From Neoceratodus forsteri (taxonomy: Eukaryota > Chordata > Ceratodontiformes > Ceratodontidae), in NCBI GenBank assembly GCA_016271365.2, contig CM057451.1, forward strand, positions 371,711,501 through 371,775,500: a stretch of 64,000 bases of DNA, read 5' to 3'. Below, one piece after another: positions 22,165 to 33,322 of the stretch (position 1 is its first letter; each line of letters opens with the position of its first letter). Below the pieces are notes generated by a model that had not been told where the DNA came from, did not search any database, and saw nothing but the letters and a program-made list of their open reading frames with translations. The translations under genes and the position numbers were made by a program.

Positions 22165-22720
22165 AAAAGAATGCCCCAATCCCTACATCTAGAACATTTT
22201 GTGTAATGAATTTTAATCAAGTAACTGTGCAACTGGGTCAAAGTATTTGCAAGCATTGGCATGTTATGAAAAATGAGCCAAAACTCAAAGAATACATAAC
22301 TGATACATCACAGAAGCTGTTCTACCGCCAAAACAACATAATCGGAACTGGTTGCCACCGCCTCGAAAAGGCAATGATCAATGTGGACACTGCTCCCACT
22401 GATCCAGTACCCACAATACAAAAAATCTTTCGTCATCCCAGAAGTGGGAAACTATATGAAAGCAGAGACTTCATAAACTGTTCCACAGAAGGTGTTATTT
22501 ACATGCTATTTTGCTCCTGCGTACATACATTGATCAAACTAAATGCTTGTTAAAAGTAAGAATTGCGAAGCACAAGATGGCAATAAGGACAGGTAATGAC
22601 CTGTAAAGTATGGTGAAACACATTAAGGAAGCAAGACATGGTTCAGTGGCAAATTGGTACTTTTTGGGCTTAGAAAAGGTTAAAAGTGACAATCGTTGGC
22701 TGACTCAGTGCTGTAGAGGG
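22165..22720 (+). pseudogene. Penelope-like element, GIY-YIG endonuclease end (frameshifted)
   Basis: The plus-strand frame reads ICKHWHVMKNEPKLKEYI, then FYRQNNI, then KIFRHPRSGKLYESRDFINC and STEGVIYMLFCSC. This is the linker, Cys motif and start of the GIY-YIG nuclease of Penelope-like retroelements. After a frame change the domain continues YIDQTKCLLKVRIAKHKMAI, a stop, then VKHIKEARHGSVANWYFLGLEKV. The YIG tripeptide is YID. The RT is missing, so this is a 5'-truncated copy, and it is antisense to AGO1. Confidence 0.8.
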
Positions 22721-23300
22721 CCGAGGCACTATAGGCCTCACTTCATACCATGCTGGCGATCCGTGTTCGAGAACAAGTTTGGGTTGCTAGGGGCTGGATG
22801 GGAAAGGAAAAGATTGAGCATGCAATGGACAGCTCTCCTCTCCCGTTGGTGGGGAGGCTTGCTGATTTGGTCCTTGGCTGCCCCCGGGTAGAGGCTTGGG
22901 GGTAGCGCTGACAGCCTGAGTAACACTATGGCAGGGGCTGTGGTTCTGTAGCGTGTGCATGCCTCCTTGTGCATGTGCTTATGTGCCACCAAGGCAAGGG
23001 GGGACCAAGGGAGAAAAGTGGAAAATGGGTTGGCACAGGCTATATGAAACCCTGCCCACCCACCTCTGTTCTGCGTTGTCCTTGGTTCGCCCAGACCAAT
23101 CTGGATGTGTGTCACTGGGAGGGGGTGGACAGCCCTTCCCTTCCTGGCCCCATCACAGGGGGCAGACTGGGGGGGGATACAGGGCTGGATGGACAGGGAG
23201 ATGCGTGCCGGTGAAAGTGGGGCAGGGAAAGGGCTGAGAGTCTGCCTGCAGCAACCGCCTGGAAAAAAGCTATTGGGGGGGGGGGGGAGAGAGTGACAGT
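22690..23300 (+). repeat. tRNA-like SINE copy (GC-rich family) next to the Penelope fragment
   Basis: The head TTGGCTGACTCAGTGCTGTAG...GATCCGTGTTCGAGAAC has A-box- and B-box-like spacing of a tRNA-derived SINE. The following block (GGATGGGAAAGGAAAAGATTGAGCATGC...AGCTCTCCTCTCCC) matches 27960-28025 and 5610-5690. A G-rich tract closes the copy (23275-23290). Confidence 0.5.
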
Positions 23301-24220
23301 CGTGGTGCAGACATTAGAAGACTTTTAAAACAGAGGAAGCATTCTAGATCCATGAATTGGATACCCTGGCTCCTAAGGACTTCTCTTTGAACACATTCCT
23401 GTAAAATGTGTCTGCTACTTTGCAACTGCCCAAGGGGAATAAGCATATTTTAGGCATTCTGTGTACACTGTATCCTGAATCACTTACATTGTTGTGATTA
23501 AGCTATAATTTTTTTGGATAGCAATTCTGTTTTTAGTTCTAGGGTGGACACAGTCATTGTTTTTTTTTTTGCACATTCACCATCAGCCTCTTTTTAGTTA
23601 CTATTCCTTTAAGATCAGCTGCTATTTACACCCCCTTGCATCTCAGCTCATGACACTGAAGAAGGCAGTTATTCCCTGAAAGCTCAGCACTTTTTACCCC
23701 ACGAGCACCAGGAGGTGAAGTTAGTATGGTGTCAAGCAGGTCTGCTTGGAACAGAACAAAATTCAGTTTTCTCTGTTGAAATGAATCGTGTTGCATGACC
23801 TGAGCTCTAAAGTGCTACCACCTGAATGGACATGATCGTAACTCCAAGCTACCAGGCGATTTTACAGGCCAGTCTCACATTCTGAACTCTGAATTATGCT
23901 AAAGACGGTTTTGCGACATTTGCAAAAGATGGTATGCGATATCTATATTGATATATGCAGCCATGATTTCAGGTCTGTAAGGGGTCAGGAGGTCACAAAA
24001 TACATTTTGTCTCTCTTCAAGCAACTGGCTGTGATAAAATACTAAGTCTGCAGAGACGTTCTTATGTTTAGAGGTTCTTTTAGTATTAAAAGTTATTATT
24101 GCACTTATAGAGACAATGTGTGCCTATACTTCTCCTTTGGGGAGACTGCACTTTGGTGCATTTTTTGCTTTATATAGCCTTGGATGGAGCACCACACTGT
24201 TGCATAGCATGGCGGTTCCA
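23300..24220. other. Unassigned sequence between the SINE and DIRS D1 gag
   Basis: No coding potential was recognised. The phrase CACTGAAGAAGGCAGTTATTCCCTGAAAGCTCAGCA at about 23650-23685 resembles the terminal sequence found downstream of Penelope-like elements, so part of this stretch may be the 3' end of the Penelope copy. Confidence 0.3.
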
Positions 24221-24229
24221 TTACTGTTC

Positions 24230-24900
24230 TTGATCACCACCACCACCTGTGCAGGACCCTCTCACAGTACTGCGAACGGTACCAGGAGGGGGCCCGACGT
24301 CATGGCAGGTGCCACCCTGCTCACCGACACCACAAACGGTATCAGGAGCTGAGATGGCATTAGGCTGCAACACCAAGGTATCTACCAGTGCAGACTGAGC
24401 ATATAGCTTCGGCCTCACCACCATGGAAGTCAGCTGCCCAAGGCAGACAGACTTGGGGGAGTGCTACGCTGGCCGCTCAGAAGGAGCCAGCTATCCACCA
24501 GATACATCCTGCAGGCCTCGGCGAGGCAAGGTCGAGGAGGACCCTGTGCTTCCTCAGCACCAGAGGCACTGTCAAGGGGCCCAGAGACCTGGCCTTGGCC
24601 TCATGCATGCACTGCCTCCCTCTGAATGTGGGGATTGGACAACCCCACTTCAACGTGTGGATCTCTAGGGTGTGGCAGTCCAGAGAGAAGCAGGCGTCAC
24701 ATGAATCCATGTCTTGAGTTGTGCCAAGGCAGACCCGGCAGACTTAATGTTGGTCCATCACCACAATATATTTCCCACAGGACCAAGGACACATAATGGG
24801 GGGCTGACTGTCTTTTTTGGCTCCCTTTTTCTTTTTCTCGAACTTTTACATTGCAGAAAAAAAATAAAATGAAGGTGACACCATGGACAGAAAGACTTTT
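24230..24900 (-). pseudogene. DIRS family D Gag, N-terminal part with Cys/His knuckle
   Basis: The minus strand at about 24790-24690 reads CPWSCGKYIVV, a broken segment, then VCRVCLG and MDSCDACFSL, the same knuckle as in D0 at 1390-1190. The following segment to 24477 (LEIHTLKWGCPIP) also matches D0 (LEICPLKWG). One in-frame stop lies within the knuckle. It is separated from the gag core (20690-22160) by about 2 kb of Penelope, SINE and unassigned sequence. Confidence 0.55.
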
Positions 24901-24959
24901 CATGGGTCTCAAAGGTCATTTTACCAGCTATTTAGGTCAAGGACGCATTAAAAGCTAGC

Positions 24960-25470
24960 CCTTTATACAAAGGGATATCCTGATATGCCTTCCCTCATAA
25001 GATATTCTTCTAATCTGAATTTAAATCCTGACATACTACCACTACCCACCACCTCCATCGGAAGTCCATTCCAGACACTGATAACTCTCTGGTTAAACCA
25101 ACTAGCCCTAAGCCTAGTAGAACAAGTTTCACTCTTTAGCTGTACGCCATGTGCTCATGTCCTGTAATTCTTGTCCCTTAGCTCAAAGCCCAGACATTCC
25201 CATAAATCTTTATTTGATAGGGACCCAAAAAGCAGACACAGATCTCCCCGCAACCATTTATACGCTAGGGAGCACAACCCCAGGGATCTCAATCTGTTCT
25301 CATAACTCAGGCCATTTAGGCCAGTCACCCTATGCTGCACTCCCTCAAGTATTCTACTCCCTACTTTCGTACTGGGTGCCTAAAACTGGGAACAGTATTC
25401 CAGGTGGGGTCTCACAAGGGAGGTATACAGAAGCATTACCCCTCCCTTGTCTCTGGAAATTTCCATAGTA
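24960..25470 (-). mobile_element. CR1-like LINE, truncated 3' fragment
   Basis: Minus-strand readings include a LYTSLVRPHLEYC-type segment at about 25440-25400, then an ELRDKNYRTHEHMA region and a SVWNGLPMEVV-like segment near 25080 in different frames. These are the C-terminal part of a CR1-clade RT ORF. Every frame is broken. Confidence 0.6.
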
Positions 25471-25481
25471 AAAGTGCTGAA

Positions 25482-25745
25482 ACATAGGTAGGGCCGGCTC
25501 CGTGGCACCAGGCGATAGGAGTTCCCCTGGCATGCTGACAACCTGGGTTTGCATCCTGAGCCCTGGGCAGCAGGAGTGGAGACCGGAAGGGAGGGCTCCG
25601 GGTGTCCTTTGGATGCACGACTTTTGGGCAGCTCCTGCTGGCCGTGTCCGGCATCACACTATGCGCCGTGGGTGACCACACAGCATCTGCACGGTCAACC
25701 AGGATGCCGCGGTGCGCGCCCAATCAGGGGAGGGAGAGAAAAACA
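25482..25745 (+). repeat. tRNA-like SINE copy
   Basis: GGGCCGGCTCCGTGGCACCAGGCGATAGG...CTGACAACCTGGGTTTGCATCCTGAGCCC has A-box- and B-box-like segments at tRNA spacing. A GC-rich body follows, and it ends GGGGAGGGAGAGAAAAACAGG, like the other copies. Confidence 0.5.
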
Positions 25746-25909
25746 GGAAAATGGATGTTTCATCGCCAGATGATGGCGGTCCCTATTCACTCGGCCTTGG
25801 CTGTGGCAGGAAGCCCCCGATGCTGCACCCTCACTGCTCCGTCCTAGATGGTGAAAGCATCTCCAGGCGCTGAAGTCTTCCCTCTGTGTTGCCCCCATGG
25901 ATGGCCCCC

Positions 25910-27175
25910 CCCCCCAATCGAAGGGTTATGGTGAGACAACTGGGGTGGCGCGAAATGGTCTATCTTATCTGGTATTTTATGGGATATTGGAAGTTCGTTA
26001 AGCCAGTTTGGGGCTCTGGTTGCAAAGGAGTGTTTGGCTAGAGTTGTTCTGTTGAAAGGCAAGTCAGGGTATCATTTGCCATGCCTCTGGTAGGGTAAGG
26101 ATTTTGGGCATGACTTAGGAGAGCTTGCAACCTGGGGGTGGGTCCCCATTAGGGCTTTCATACCTAGCAGGCAGGTCTACTACTTAATTCTGTCATGCAG
26201 GGGGAGTCATTTTGTGAGGGAGTAAAGTAAGCGTGTGTTTAACACAATATCCGAGGCACTCCCATAAACTGTTAAGCCGTAGTCAGTTATGAAGAGGATG
26301 GAACTTGTGATTGCCACTTTTTTAGTTTCTGGGGTGAGGTTGTGCCTCTGTCTATAGAGGGCCCCTAGTCTCCTGTTAATGTTGCATACTATTCAGTCCA
26401 CATGTGGTGCAAATGTTAGTGTCAGATCAATGGTAACCCCTAGGTATTTGATTTAACCTGTTCTAGATATTCTCCAGTTTTGTTGCAGATGTTGAGTGGC
26501 TGTACCTTAGCTCTCTTTTGAGCACTAGAGAAGAGCGGAGCATTGTTTTGGTTTTCTTGTAATTGAGCACAAGCTTATACTGCTGGAACCATTTCTCGAG
26601 GGATGCAAAGTTGTGTTGAAGGTCACGGGTGAGTGTATCCTTGCTGGGGCTACTTGCACAGATGACTGCATTGTCTGCATAACATACGACTGTGGAGCTA
26701 GGGCAGGCTTCGGGAAGGTTGTTGATGAAAAGGCTAAACAATAGGGATCCCAGGATGGAGCCTTGTGGCACTCCAGATGTGGCAGGTCTGGCATCGGAAA
26801 GTTCCCCATCTATCTCAACCTGTTGTGTTCTGCCTGACAGGAAGTTTTTAAACCTGAGTACCGTGTCAGCCGAGAGGCCTAGGGTGGGGAGGTTATGTAA
26901 CAGTAGTGCATGATTTACTAAATCAAAGACCCTGGTTAGGTCTATGTAGATTAAGCCCACCAGGTGTCCCTCGTCAAGAGACCTGTGTAAAAGGCTTGCG
27001 TATTCAATCAGTGCAATGGAGGTGGCTACGCATTTTGCGGAATCCATGCTGCTGTTCGCATTGGACAATGTATGGACTGAGCTATGTGAAGAGCTGGTCT
27101 GATACGATTCTCTCGAGTGCTTTGGAGAGTGGAAAGACAATGGACAGTGGTCTGTAATTTGCAACTAAGGTTTGA
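25910..27175 (-). mobile_element. L2-like LINE, 5'-truncated, with a dead reverse transcriptase
   Basis: The frame 27164-26463 covers most of the RT: YIDLTRVFDLVNH (motif A region), FLSGRTQQVEIDG, SGVPQGSILGSLLFSLFINNL (motif B) and CYADNAVI (motif C). The typical YADD is YADN, so the second catalytic Asp is lost. FNRTTLAKHSFATRAPNWLNELP at about 26055-25980 is the conserved C-terminus, in a different frame. No endonuclease is left. L2 or a related clade is inferred from the motif wording. Confidence 0.75.
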
Positions 27176-27179
27176 CTAA

Positions 27180-27860
27180 TATTGCCGTTGATGCCCTACT
27201 GGAAGTTATTACTACATAAATTCCCCTTGCCACATCAGGGGAGTTTCTCATCTCCTGGGTGGCCTTATCATGAATTGACTGCATGTTCTTTAAAAAAAAA
27301 AAAAACTACAGCTATCCATGTCCAACACCTAAAACAGAATACTGGACAACCCATCCTCCCCCCCTCAATTCGAGGTCCTCCGACCACATCATCAACTGGA
27401 TCCTCTCCAAGCATCCCCACAGGATTATTACAGCAGGTGCCCTGCTGGATTTCTTCAGAGACCATCGGCCCACCATCTGCATAAGATTCACTGATCCAAA
27501 GCACCTCCAAGGTATCCTCTTCCACTCATTCTGTATTTTGAACCTCCCTCTTTTCTGTGCGAGTTCTCCAGTACTGACTGGTCCCTCATCAATAACTTTT
27601 GCGATAATGATGCCCAGGACTATTTCCATAGCAACTTCTTTCGGATTTGGGACAAATCTATTCTCCTTTGCAGGAGTACTGTGAAAGGCTACATCCTTCC
27701 CTGGGTCTTGGAACATTAAATTGCCCTAGGGAAGGTCCGTGATGTGCCTGGGACTCTCACAAGGCCTCGGGTGACTCTACTGACCCTACTCAATTACAGG
27801 AAACTCTGCAATGTGGGCCTCAAAAACCGAGGGCTGCTAAAGTGAACCACTTTAAGTCAA
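27180..27860. other. Unassigned sequence between LINE and SINE
   Basis: An A run at 27288-27303 may be the tail of an inserted element. A minus-strand frame at 27312-27716 is open for 134 codons but shows no domain I recognise. It is probably an older repeat. Confidence 0.3.
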
Positions 27861-27864
27861 ACTT

Positions 27865-28050
27865 CTAAGTCAGGTCAGCATGCCAAAGCATGGTAGCATT
27901 ACCGCTTACAATACCAGTGACCCAGGTTCAGAAACAGATGTGGGCCACCGAAGGCTGGCTGGGGGGGGTTGGGGAGGAGGACTGAGCATCCCAGGGGCAG
28001 CTCTCCTCCTCCTCCTCTGGGGTGACAGGGATGTGTGCTCCACAGCAAGA
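27865..28050 (+). repeat. tRNA-like SINE copy, truncated
   Basis: The head TCAGCATGCCAAAGCATGGTAGCATTACCGCTTACAATACCAGTGACCCAGGTTCAG resembles a tRNA with an A box and a B box (GGTTCAG). The body GGGGAGGAGGACTGAGCATCCCAGGGGCAGCTCTCC matches 5610-5690. It is cut off by the CR1 that starts near 28060. Confidence 0.55.
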
Positions 28051-28059
28051 TCACATACA

Positions 28060-29315
28060 AACATACAAAGAAGCCAGCAGAAGAAGGCCATCTGGTCTAT
28101 CAAGTCTGCTCGTATTGCAGGGTCCACAGCTTGAGCTAATGTCCCTGCCCTCCCTCACTTCTCCCATCCTCCCTACCCATGATTCTTACACCTTCCCCCT
28201 ATACCCCTATCCTGCCCCTCTTAAAGCTGCCCACTATCTTCAACGAGATGACCTCTTCCGGCAGTGCATTCCAAGTGTCCACCACCCTCTCTGTGAAGAA
28301 GTGCTTCCTGACCTCCCTCCTAAACCTCCCACCCTCCAGCTTAAGACTGTGCCCCCTTGTGATATGGTTGCCACTCTGCTTAAAGAGACTCTCCTTATCA
28401 ACCTTATTTATCCCTTTCAAGTACTTGACTGTCCCAATCACGTCTCTTCTCTCTCTCCTGTCTTCCAGGGAGTACATGTTCAGTGCCCTAAACCTCTATG
28501 CCTTGCCCTGCTGACCGGCTATCATCTTTGTAGCCCTCCTCTGTACCTTCTCCAGCAGGTTAATGTCCTTTTTGAGGTGTGGGCACCAGTACTGAACTCC
28601 ATACTCTAGATGCGGCCTTACCAGTGACCTGTACAAGGGCAGTATAACCTCCTCCATCCTACTACTGATCCCCCTAGGTATGCATCCCAGCATCTTGTTT
28701 GCCTTTGCTGCTGCTTTCTTGCACTGCGTGGAGTGCTTCAGGTCACTAGTGATCATCACTCCCAGGTCCTTCTCCTCCTCTGATGCAGATACTGGGACTC
28801 CATCTAGGTAATACTCTGTCCTGGGATTCTTGGCTCCAATATGCATAACTTTGCATTTACTGGCATTGAAGCCAAGCTGCCAGATCCTGGACCACTTCCC
28901 CAGCTTTTCCAGATCTTGCTGAAGGTCCTGTATCCCTTCAGCTGTGTCCACTCTCCCACAGAGCTTGGTGTCATCTGCGAATAGGCACATTTTGCCTTTA
29001 ATGCCATCCCCAATGTCACTGATGAAGACATTGAACACCACTGGCCGCAGCACTGAGCCCTGTGGGACCCCACTGGTTACCTCTCTGGTGCCAGATAACT
29101 CTCCCCCTACCATCCCCCTCTGGGTTCTGTCCCTCAGCCAGTTTTCCACCCAAATGACCATCTTTTCCCCCAACTCCAAGATCCACCAACTTCCTGATCA
29201 ACCTTTTGTCGGGCACAGAGTCAAAGGCCTTGCTGAAATCAAGATACAGGATGTCTACCACTTGGCCCCTGTCTACTGTCTTAGTGACACAGTCACCACC
29301 TAGCGAAGGCTTGAG
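28060..29315 (-). mobile_element. CR1-like LINE, 5'-truncated
   Basis: The 3' end begins at ACATACAAACATACAAAGAAGCC. The frame 29179-28496 holds SGVPQGSVLRPVVFNVFISDI, LFADDTKLCG (FADD intact), WQLGFNASKCKVMHIG and YRSLVRPHLEYGVQYWCPHL. The C-terminal RGHSLKLEGGRFRREVRKHFF (28477-28199) is in another frame. The DFSKAFDSVP motif near 29225 is separated by a frameshift. The endonuclease is absent. Confidence 0.85.
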
Positions 29316-29319
29316 GGAG

Positions 29320-29635
29320 ATCACAATCAGGGCAACCAGAAAGGGAGGGACACCATAAGACTCTGGCATGGCTACATGTTGGTATGTGTACATGTCACTG
29401 CATGATGCAGTCCCTATGGGTAGAAAACAGCAAGAGAAAGACAATGCTGGATCCCCCACAGGCCCACGCAATACCAATATGGTGCCCCACCCACTACAGG
29501 ATGGTCCTGCACAAGCAGTGGTAAAGGGCATCAATGAGGAGATAGGTGACGAGACTGGGTGGGGTGGAGTGCTGTCAGGAAGGGAATATAGAGAAAAAGC
29601 TTGATGGGAGAGAGAGAGAGAGAGAAAAACACAAC
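29320..29635 (+). repeat. SINE-like copy ending in a (GA)n/A tail
   Basis: It ends GGGAGAGAGAGAGAGAGAAAAACAC, as do the copies ending near 6078 and 25745. The body is moderately GC-rich and non-coding. The match to the family rests mainly on the tail and overall composition. Confidence 0.35.
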
Positions 29636-29818
29636 TACTCCGAGCCACCGTTAACAGATCATCCAAACTGTGGAAGGTGGCTCAAAATCTCTTCTATCCC
29701 GCCAAATCTGCCACTCGATATTGCGAGTTGCCAATACACTCTACTCTGCCCTCTGAGAAGCTGCTCACGCCTTTAATTAGTAAAATTTAGCTGAATTGTC
29801 TTTGGAAAACGGGAGTCC

Positions 29819-29957
29819 CTGGAAGGTTTGATATCTGTTATTGGACCAACATACATCTTGTACACAGGTGGCATAGTACACAAGCTATCTGAGCCTCACA
29901 GGTCCCTTCTTTGTACAAGATGTATGTTCGTCCAACAAAAGGTATCACACCTTCCAG
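29819..29957. repeat. Foldback with ~46-bp arms
   Basis: CTGGAAGGTTTGATATCTGTTATTGGACCAACATACATCTTGTACA (29819-29864) is nearly the reverse complement of 29911-29957 (TTGTACAAGATGTATGTTCGTCCAACAAAAGGTATCACACCTTCCAG). The loop is about 45 nt. The phrase GGTGTGATACC...TTGGAC...AACATACAT resembles termini of a vertebrate repeat, so two opposed copies of one terminus are also possible. Confidence 0.6.
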
Positions 29958-30059
29958 CGACTCACACCTTTAACAAACTCCTTCACAAGCTATGCCAAAT
30001 CCATCCTTGCCAATTCTCTCAACTCTCAGCTCACCACCCTCTCCTGAGTTCTCCTTTTC

Positions 30060-32010
30060 GTCTTATCCCCAATCTCTCTCACTGACACATTCAAGACCCT
30101 CTGTGACCCTGAATCCTCTAACAAGAGAAACCCTGATGGACTAGACCTGGATGTTTTATTTCTTGCCTCTGCACCTATTGCTGCTCTCCTGAAACTTTTT
30201 CCCCTCTACTCCAAGTGCCGAGGCCTGGAAAGTGATGAAAGTCGCATCTGGAAACGAGCTTCAGTTCATTGATGCCTTTCCCGGTTATCAACTTTTACAT
30301 AAATAAATAAAAGTCCTCTCTCTGCATACGAGAGGCAGCTCCATGGCCCCAGGTAAATACTGACCCATCTCCCTCAGCCCTGCCCTTGCACAGATTTGTA
30401 AGCATTTTGTCCACTTGTGGCTCTCTGTTAGACTACTTTTTCCTCAGCCCTTTCCAGTATGGTCTTCTGCTTAATCACTTCACCATCACCTCACTTCTCA
30501 GGCTCAATGACTTCATCCTGTGAGGGATGGATCAGAGATTCCTCACTACATCCATGTTCACTAGCTTTTCACATGGTTTCCTACCCTCTATTACTGCTGA
30601 TGCAGGACTGCCAGGGTAGGCAATGGCTTAGTTCGGAGTCTACCTATCAAACATATTTTAATAGGCAGAGCATGCCGCTAAGTCGGAAAACGGGTAGACT
30701 GGATGGACCTCTGGGTCTTTTTCTGCTGACACAATCTATATGAATCTGGACGATACAGTGCTTTATGGTAGATTACCAGACAAGGAGTCAACTGAATCCC
30801 TAATATAATTTGATTTGGACACCATTCAGAGGTGATTCTGCTCAAACTAACAGACCATGAATGCTAAGAAAACAGGGTCCAAGATATTCTGTTCCAAACC
30901 AAGACTGGTTGAACTCCTTTTCCACAGTACCTTTAAGCCTAGTGATGGCTCCCCTCTGGATCACAATGTCTTTCAAATACCTTGGGGTCTGGTAGAACCA
31001 GTCTCTTGACTTTTCCACCCATACTGATTTTTTCAATCAAGCTTTTTCACATTTCCTTACTTGCCTGATGATACTCTTCCAGCCCAAACACCGACCTTCC
31101 CATGGACTTACCACTTACGCAGGACCACAAAAGTTGTGGGTGGCCTGCCATGTCGGTTATGCCTGGCCCTGCAGTAGGTGCTGGGCACAGGCTTTTTCCC
31201 CCAGCTCCTGTTTTTTTTTTTTTTGCCCCAAAGATGCTGGTGTACAATGACACTGTATGAATGCATGCTAGCATCCGGCGGCTGCCCCCCTCTTGCTACT
31301 GTCCTGCTGTGCTGCCTCACGGCCACTGCCATGTGACAGACGTACAGCAGAAAGCTGTGTCCCTCATCCTCTATTGAGGAGCACTATCCCGGAGATGCTT
31401 GTTCCTTCCTCCCCTGTCAGCCCCCAAGCAACCAGAGTCTGTTCCTGAACCTGTGTTACCGGCACAGCAAAAGGGTAGCCCTACCGCTGTGATATTGGGC
31501 CAGCTTCTCCACCCATGCTGACTTCATCTCTGCTAAAGTCCTCCCTAAGCTCAGTGTCCTCCACCATAGCAAATCCTGCCTAATCAGGACTGCCAGACGA
31601 GACGTCATCCACACAACAATTCTTCCCATCTCTGACTATGGCAACATGTCCTATGGCACAGCAACAAATACCTCACTAACCAGACTGGACATTCTCTTCT
31701 ATGCTTTCTGCTGCTTCACTCTAAGCTACGCCCCCAACACTCCGGCATTCACTTCAGTTTGAGCTGGCCCTCCCTGAATGGGCAACCCTTAAATGCATGG
31801 TACTCTTCTGACTTTCATGTTCTGGACAAACATTTTAACAACTACCCGTCCTCCCTTCTAATGCCTACCTACCCCCTACACCTCAAATTCCCACTCTTTC
31901 CCCCCAAAAGTTGCTTAGTTGACGGCCGAACTGTGTTCTCCTGGAGACTCAAGTCAGATACAGGAATCTACCAGATCGATCTACTACTGGCTCCATTCCC
32001 TAGCTAACAG
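30060..32010 (+). mobile_element. Heavily decayed LINE
   Basis: The plus strand shows broken RT-like pieces: PISLSPALAQICKHFVHLWL near 30365-30420, YMNLDDTVLYG near 30740-30770 (motif C region), and C-terminal pieces LPKLSVLHHSKSCLIRTARR near 31535-31600, PISDYGNMSYGTATNTSLTRL near 31625-31690 and SCLVDGRTVFSWRLKSDTGIY near 31910-31970. Every frame carries stops. The clade could be Rex1-like or L2-like; it is not resolved. A T run at 31208-31223 and an unrelated-looking patch at 31100-31480 suggest a further insert. Confidence 0.55.
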
Positions 32011-33084
32011 CCCCCCAGTTTAGACAAAGAGCACCGTGGTTTTGTGGCTACATTCAGCCACTGAACTGGTGATTCCCTGCTACCTGCCTATTTCTTGTAA
32101 TAGCCAGCGTCTGTGTCTGGTTACATTTTAATTTTATTATTCATTGTATTTAAGTTTACAGAATTTGTATATTGTTTAATTACAATTTATTATCTTCAGA
32201 TGCTTTCACCTGCAAAAGCGAGGAAGACTTGGTACTACAAGAGGGGGACGACATATTCACCACACGATTAAGGTCATAAGACAAATGAAAATTAAGTTAA
32301 AATCTACATGGTTACTAATTATTGTGTAGTAATATCAAAACTCAGAAAAAGTTGAAAAAAATATCGGAACAGTGTATCATTACAAAAAAATGTCATCTAC
32401 ACTATATGCTTGCCATGTTTTGGCTGTCACAACTAAAAAACATGCATCGATAATATATGGAAAAGCCGGCTCAGACAGTATTGATACATGTAAAATAGTA
32501 CTGACACATAAAACAGTATCATCAGATCTAATTCTTAACATCTGGACTCCAAGCTTTTATTTAAAAAAATATCAGGTTTCTAGCCCCAACAGTTCCGAAG
32601 TTGGACCTTTCAAAAGATAATTTCTTTAAATGTGATAACTTTGAAACGGTTAGGGCTACAGATTTAAGGTTTTGTAAAAGAAAGCTAAGTAGATACATTG
32701 ATAAGATAGTACTACAGCGACCATTTAGCAATATTAAAAACGTAAGTTACGTATTAATTTATTACGCTCCTGTCATTTTAAGCAACATATTATACTGTCA
32801 TGTATAGATAGATGTGCAGGAACACAACAGAACTGTATCGTTAGGATCTATATATGTTGCTTGGACTCCAGGCTTTTATTAAAAAAAGAAAACAAATTAC
32901 GTTTCTATGATTAACAGTTCAAATGTTAGAGCTTTCAAAATATACTTTCAAGCATTATAAAATACCACAAAAGATTATTTTTGGAAATAGTTGGAAGTTA
33001 CTAGTAGTTCTGTCTATGAATAAACACATTATAGTGTATGGTAGAATGTCATTACGGATAGAAATCCTTAACTAGAATGGAGTT
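32011..33084. other. AT-rich AGO1 intron sequence
   Basis: No gene or clear mobile element was recognised. Two related phrases recur (ACTCCAAGCTTTTATTTAAAAAAATATCAGGTTTC near 32547 and ACTCCAGGCTTTTATTAAAAAAAGAAAACAAATTACGTTTC near 32866), followed in each case by AACAGTTC.AA.GTT. This suggests an old local duplication of about 320 bp. Confidence 0.4.
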
Positions 33085-33122
33085 GTTATGCTGCAGTAGC
33101 TATGTCACTACTGCAGCATAAC
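33085..33122. repeat. Perfect 15-bp hairpin
   Basis: GTTATGCTGCAGTAG (33085-33099) and CTACTGCAGCATAAC (33108-33122) are exact reverse complements around the loop CTATGTCA. It lies about 570 bp into the last AGO1 intron. Confidence 0.8.
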
Positions 33123-33322
33123 TTGGAATGCTGCCACATAGTTGCTTTCCTTAATACAGATAAATTGGAAGTTGCCTTTTTTTTTTTTTAAACTTGAACT
33201 TGCAGAAACATCTGCAGCACACTGTGTCAGTTAAAAAAAAGAAAATATTAAAGAGTTCTATTCTCTGTTGTCTTCCCCAGCTGGTTTTGTGTGATTTTCT
33301 ATGCTCTGACTGCCCATACACT

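Larger units (their letters stand above)
19194..24900 (-). mobile_element. DIRS family D copy D1, internally deleted and interrupted
   Basis: The left end (GAAAATTATGTACTTTCCATAATTGATGATC...) resembles the family C left ends at 54065 and 58777 (GAAATTATGTACCTACCGTAATTCTTGATC). A second, inverted copy with a terminus-like block at about 20475-20590 is read as the internal complementary region. Gag-like coding follows almost at once (20690-22160), with no recombinase or RT in between. The gag N-terminal knuckle lies at 24690-24790, beyond a Penelope fragment and a SINE. A clear right terminal repeat was not found; a LINE fragment starts near 24960. Confidence 0.55.

Noticed and set aside
23640..23690. 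Hammerhead-ribozyme-like core CTGAAGA...GAAA downstream of the Penelope fragment
   Set aside because: The two core strings and a 3-bp stem II (AGG/CCT) are present, but I could not pair convincing stems I and III around a cleavage triplet. A covariance-model search would decide.
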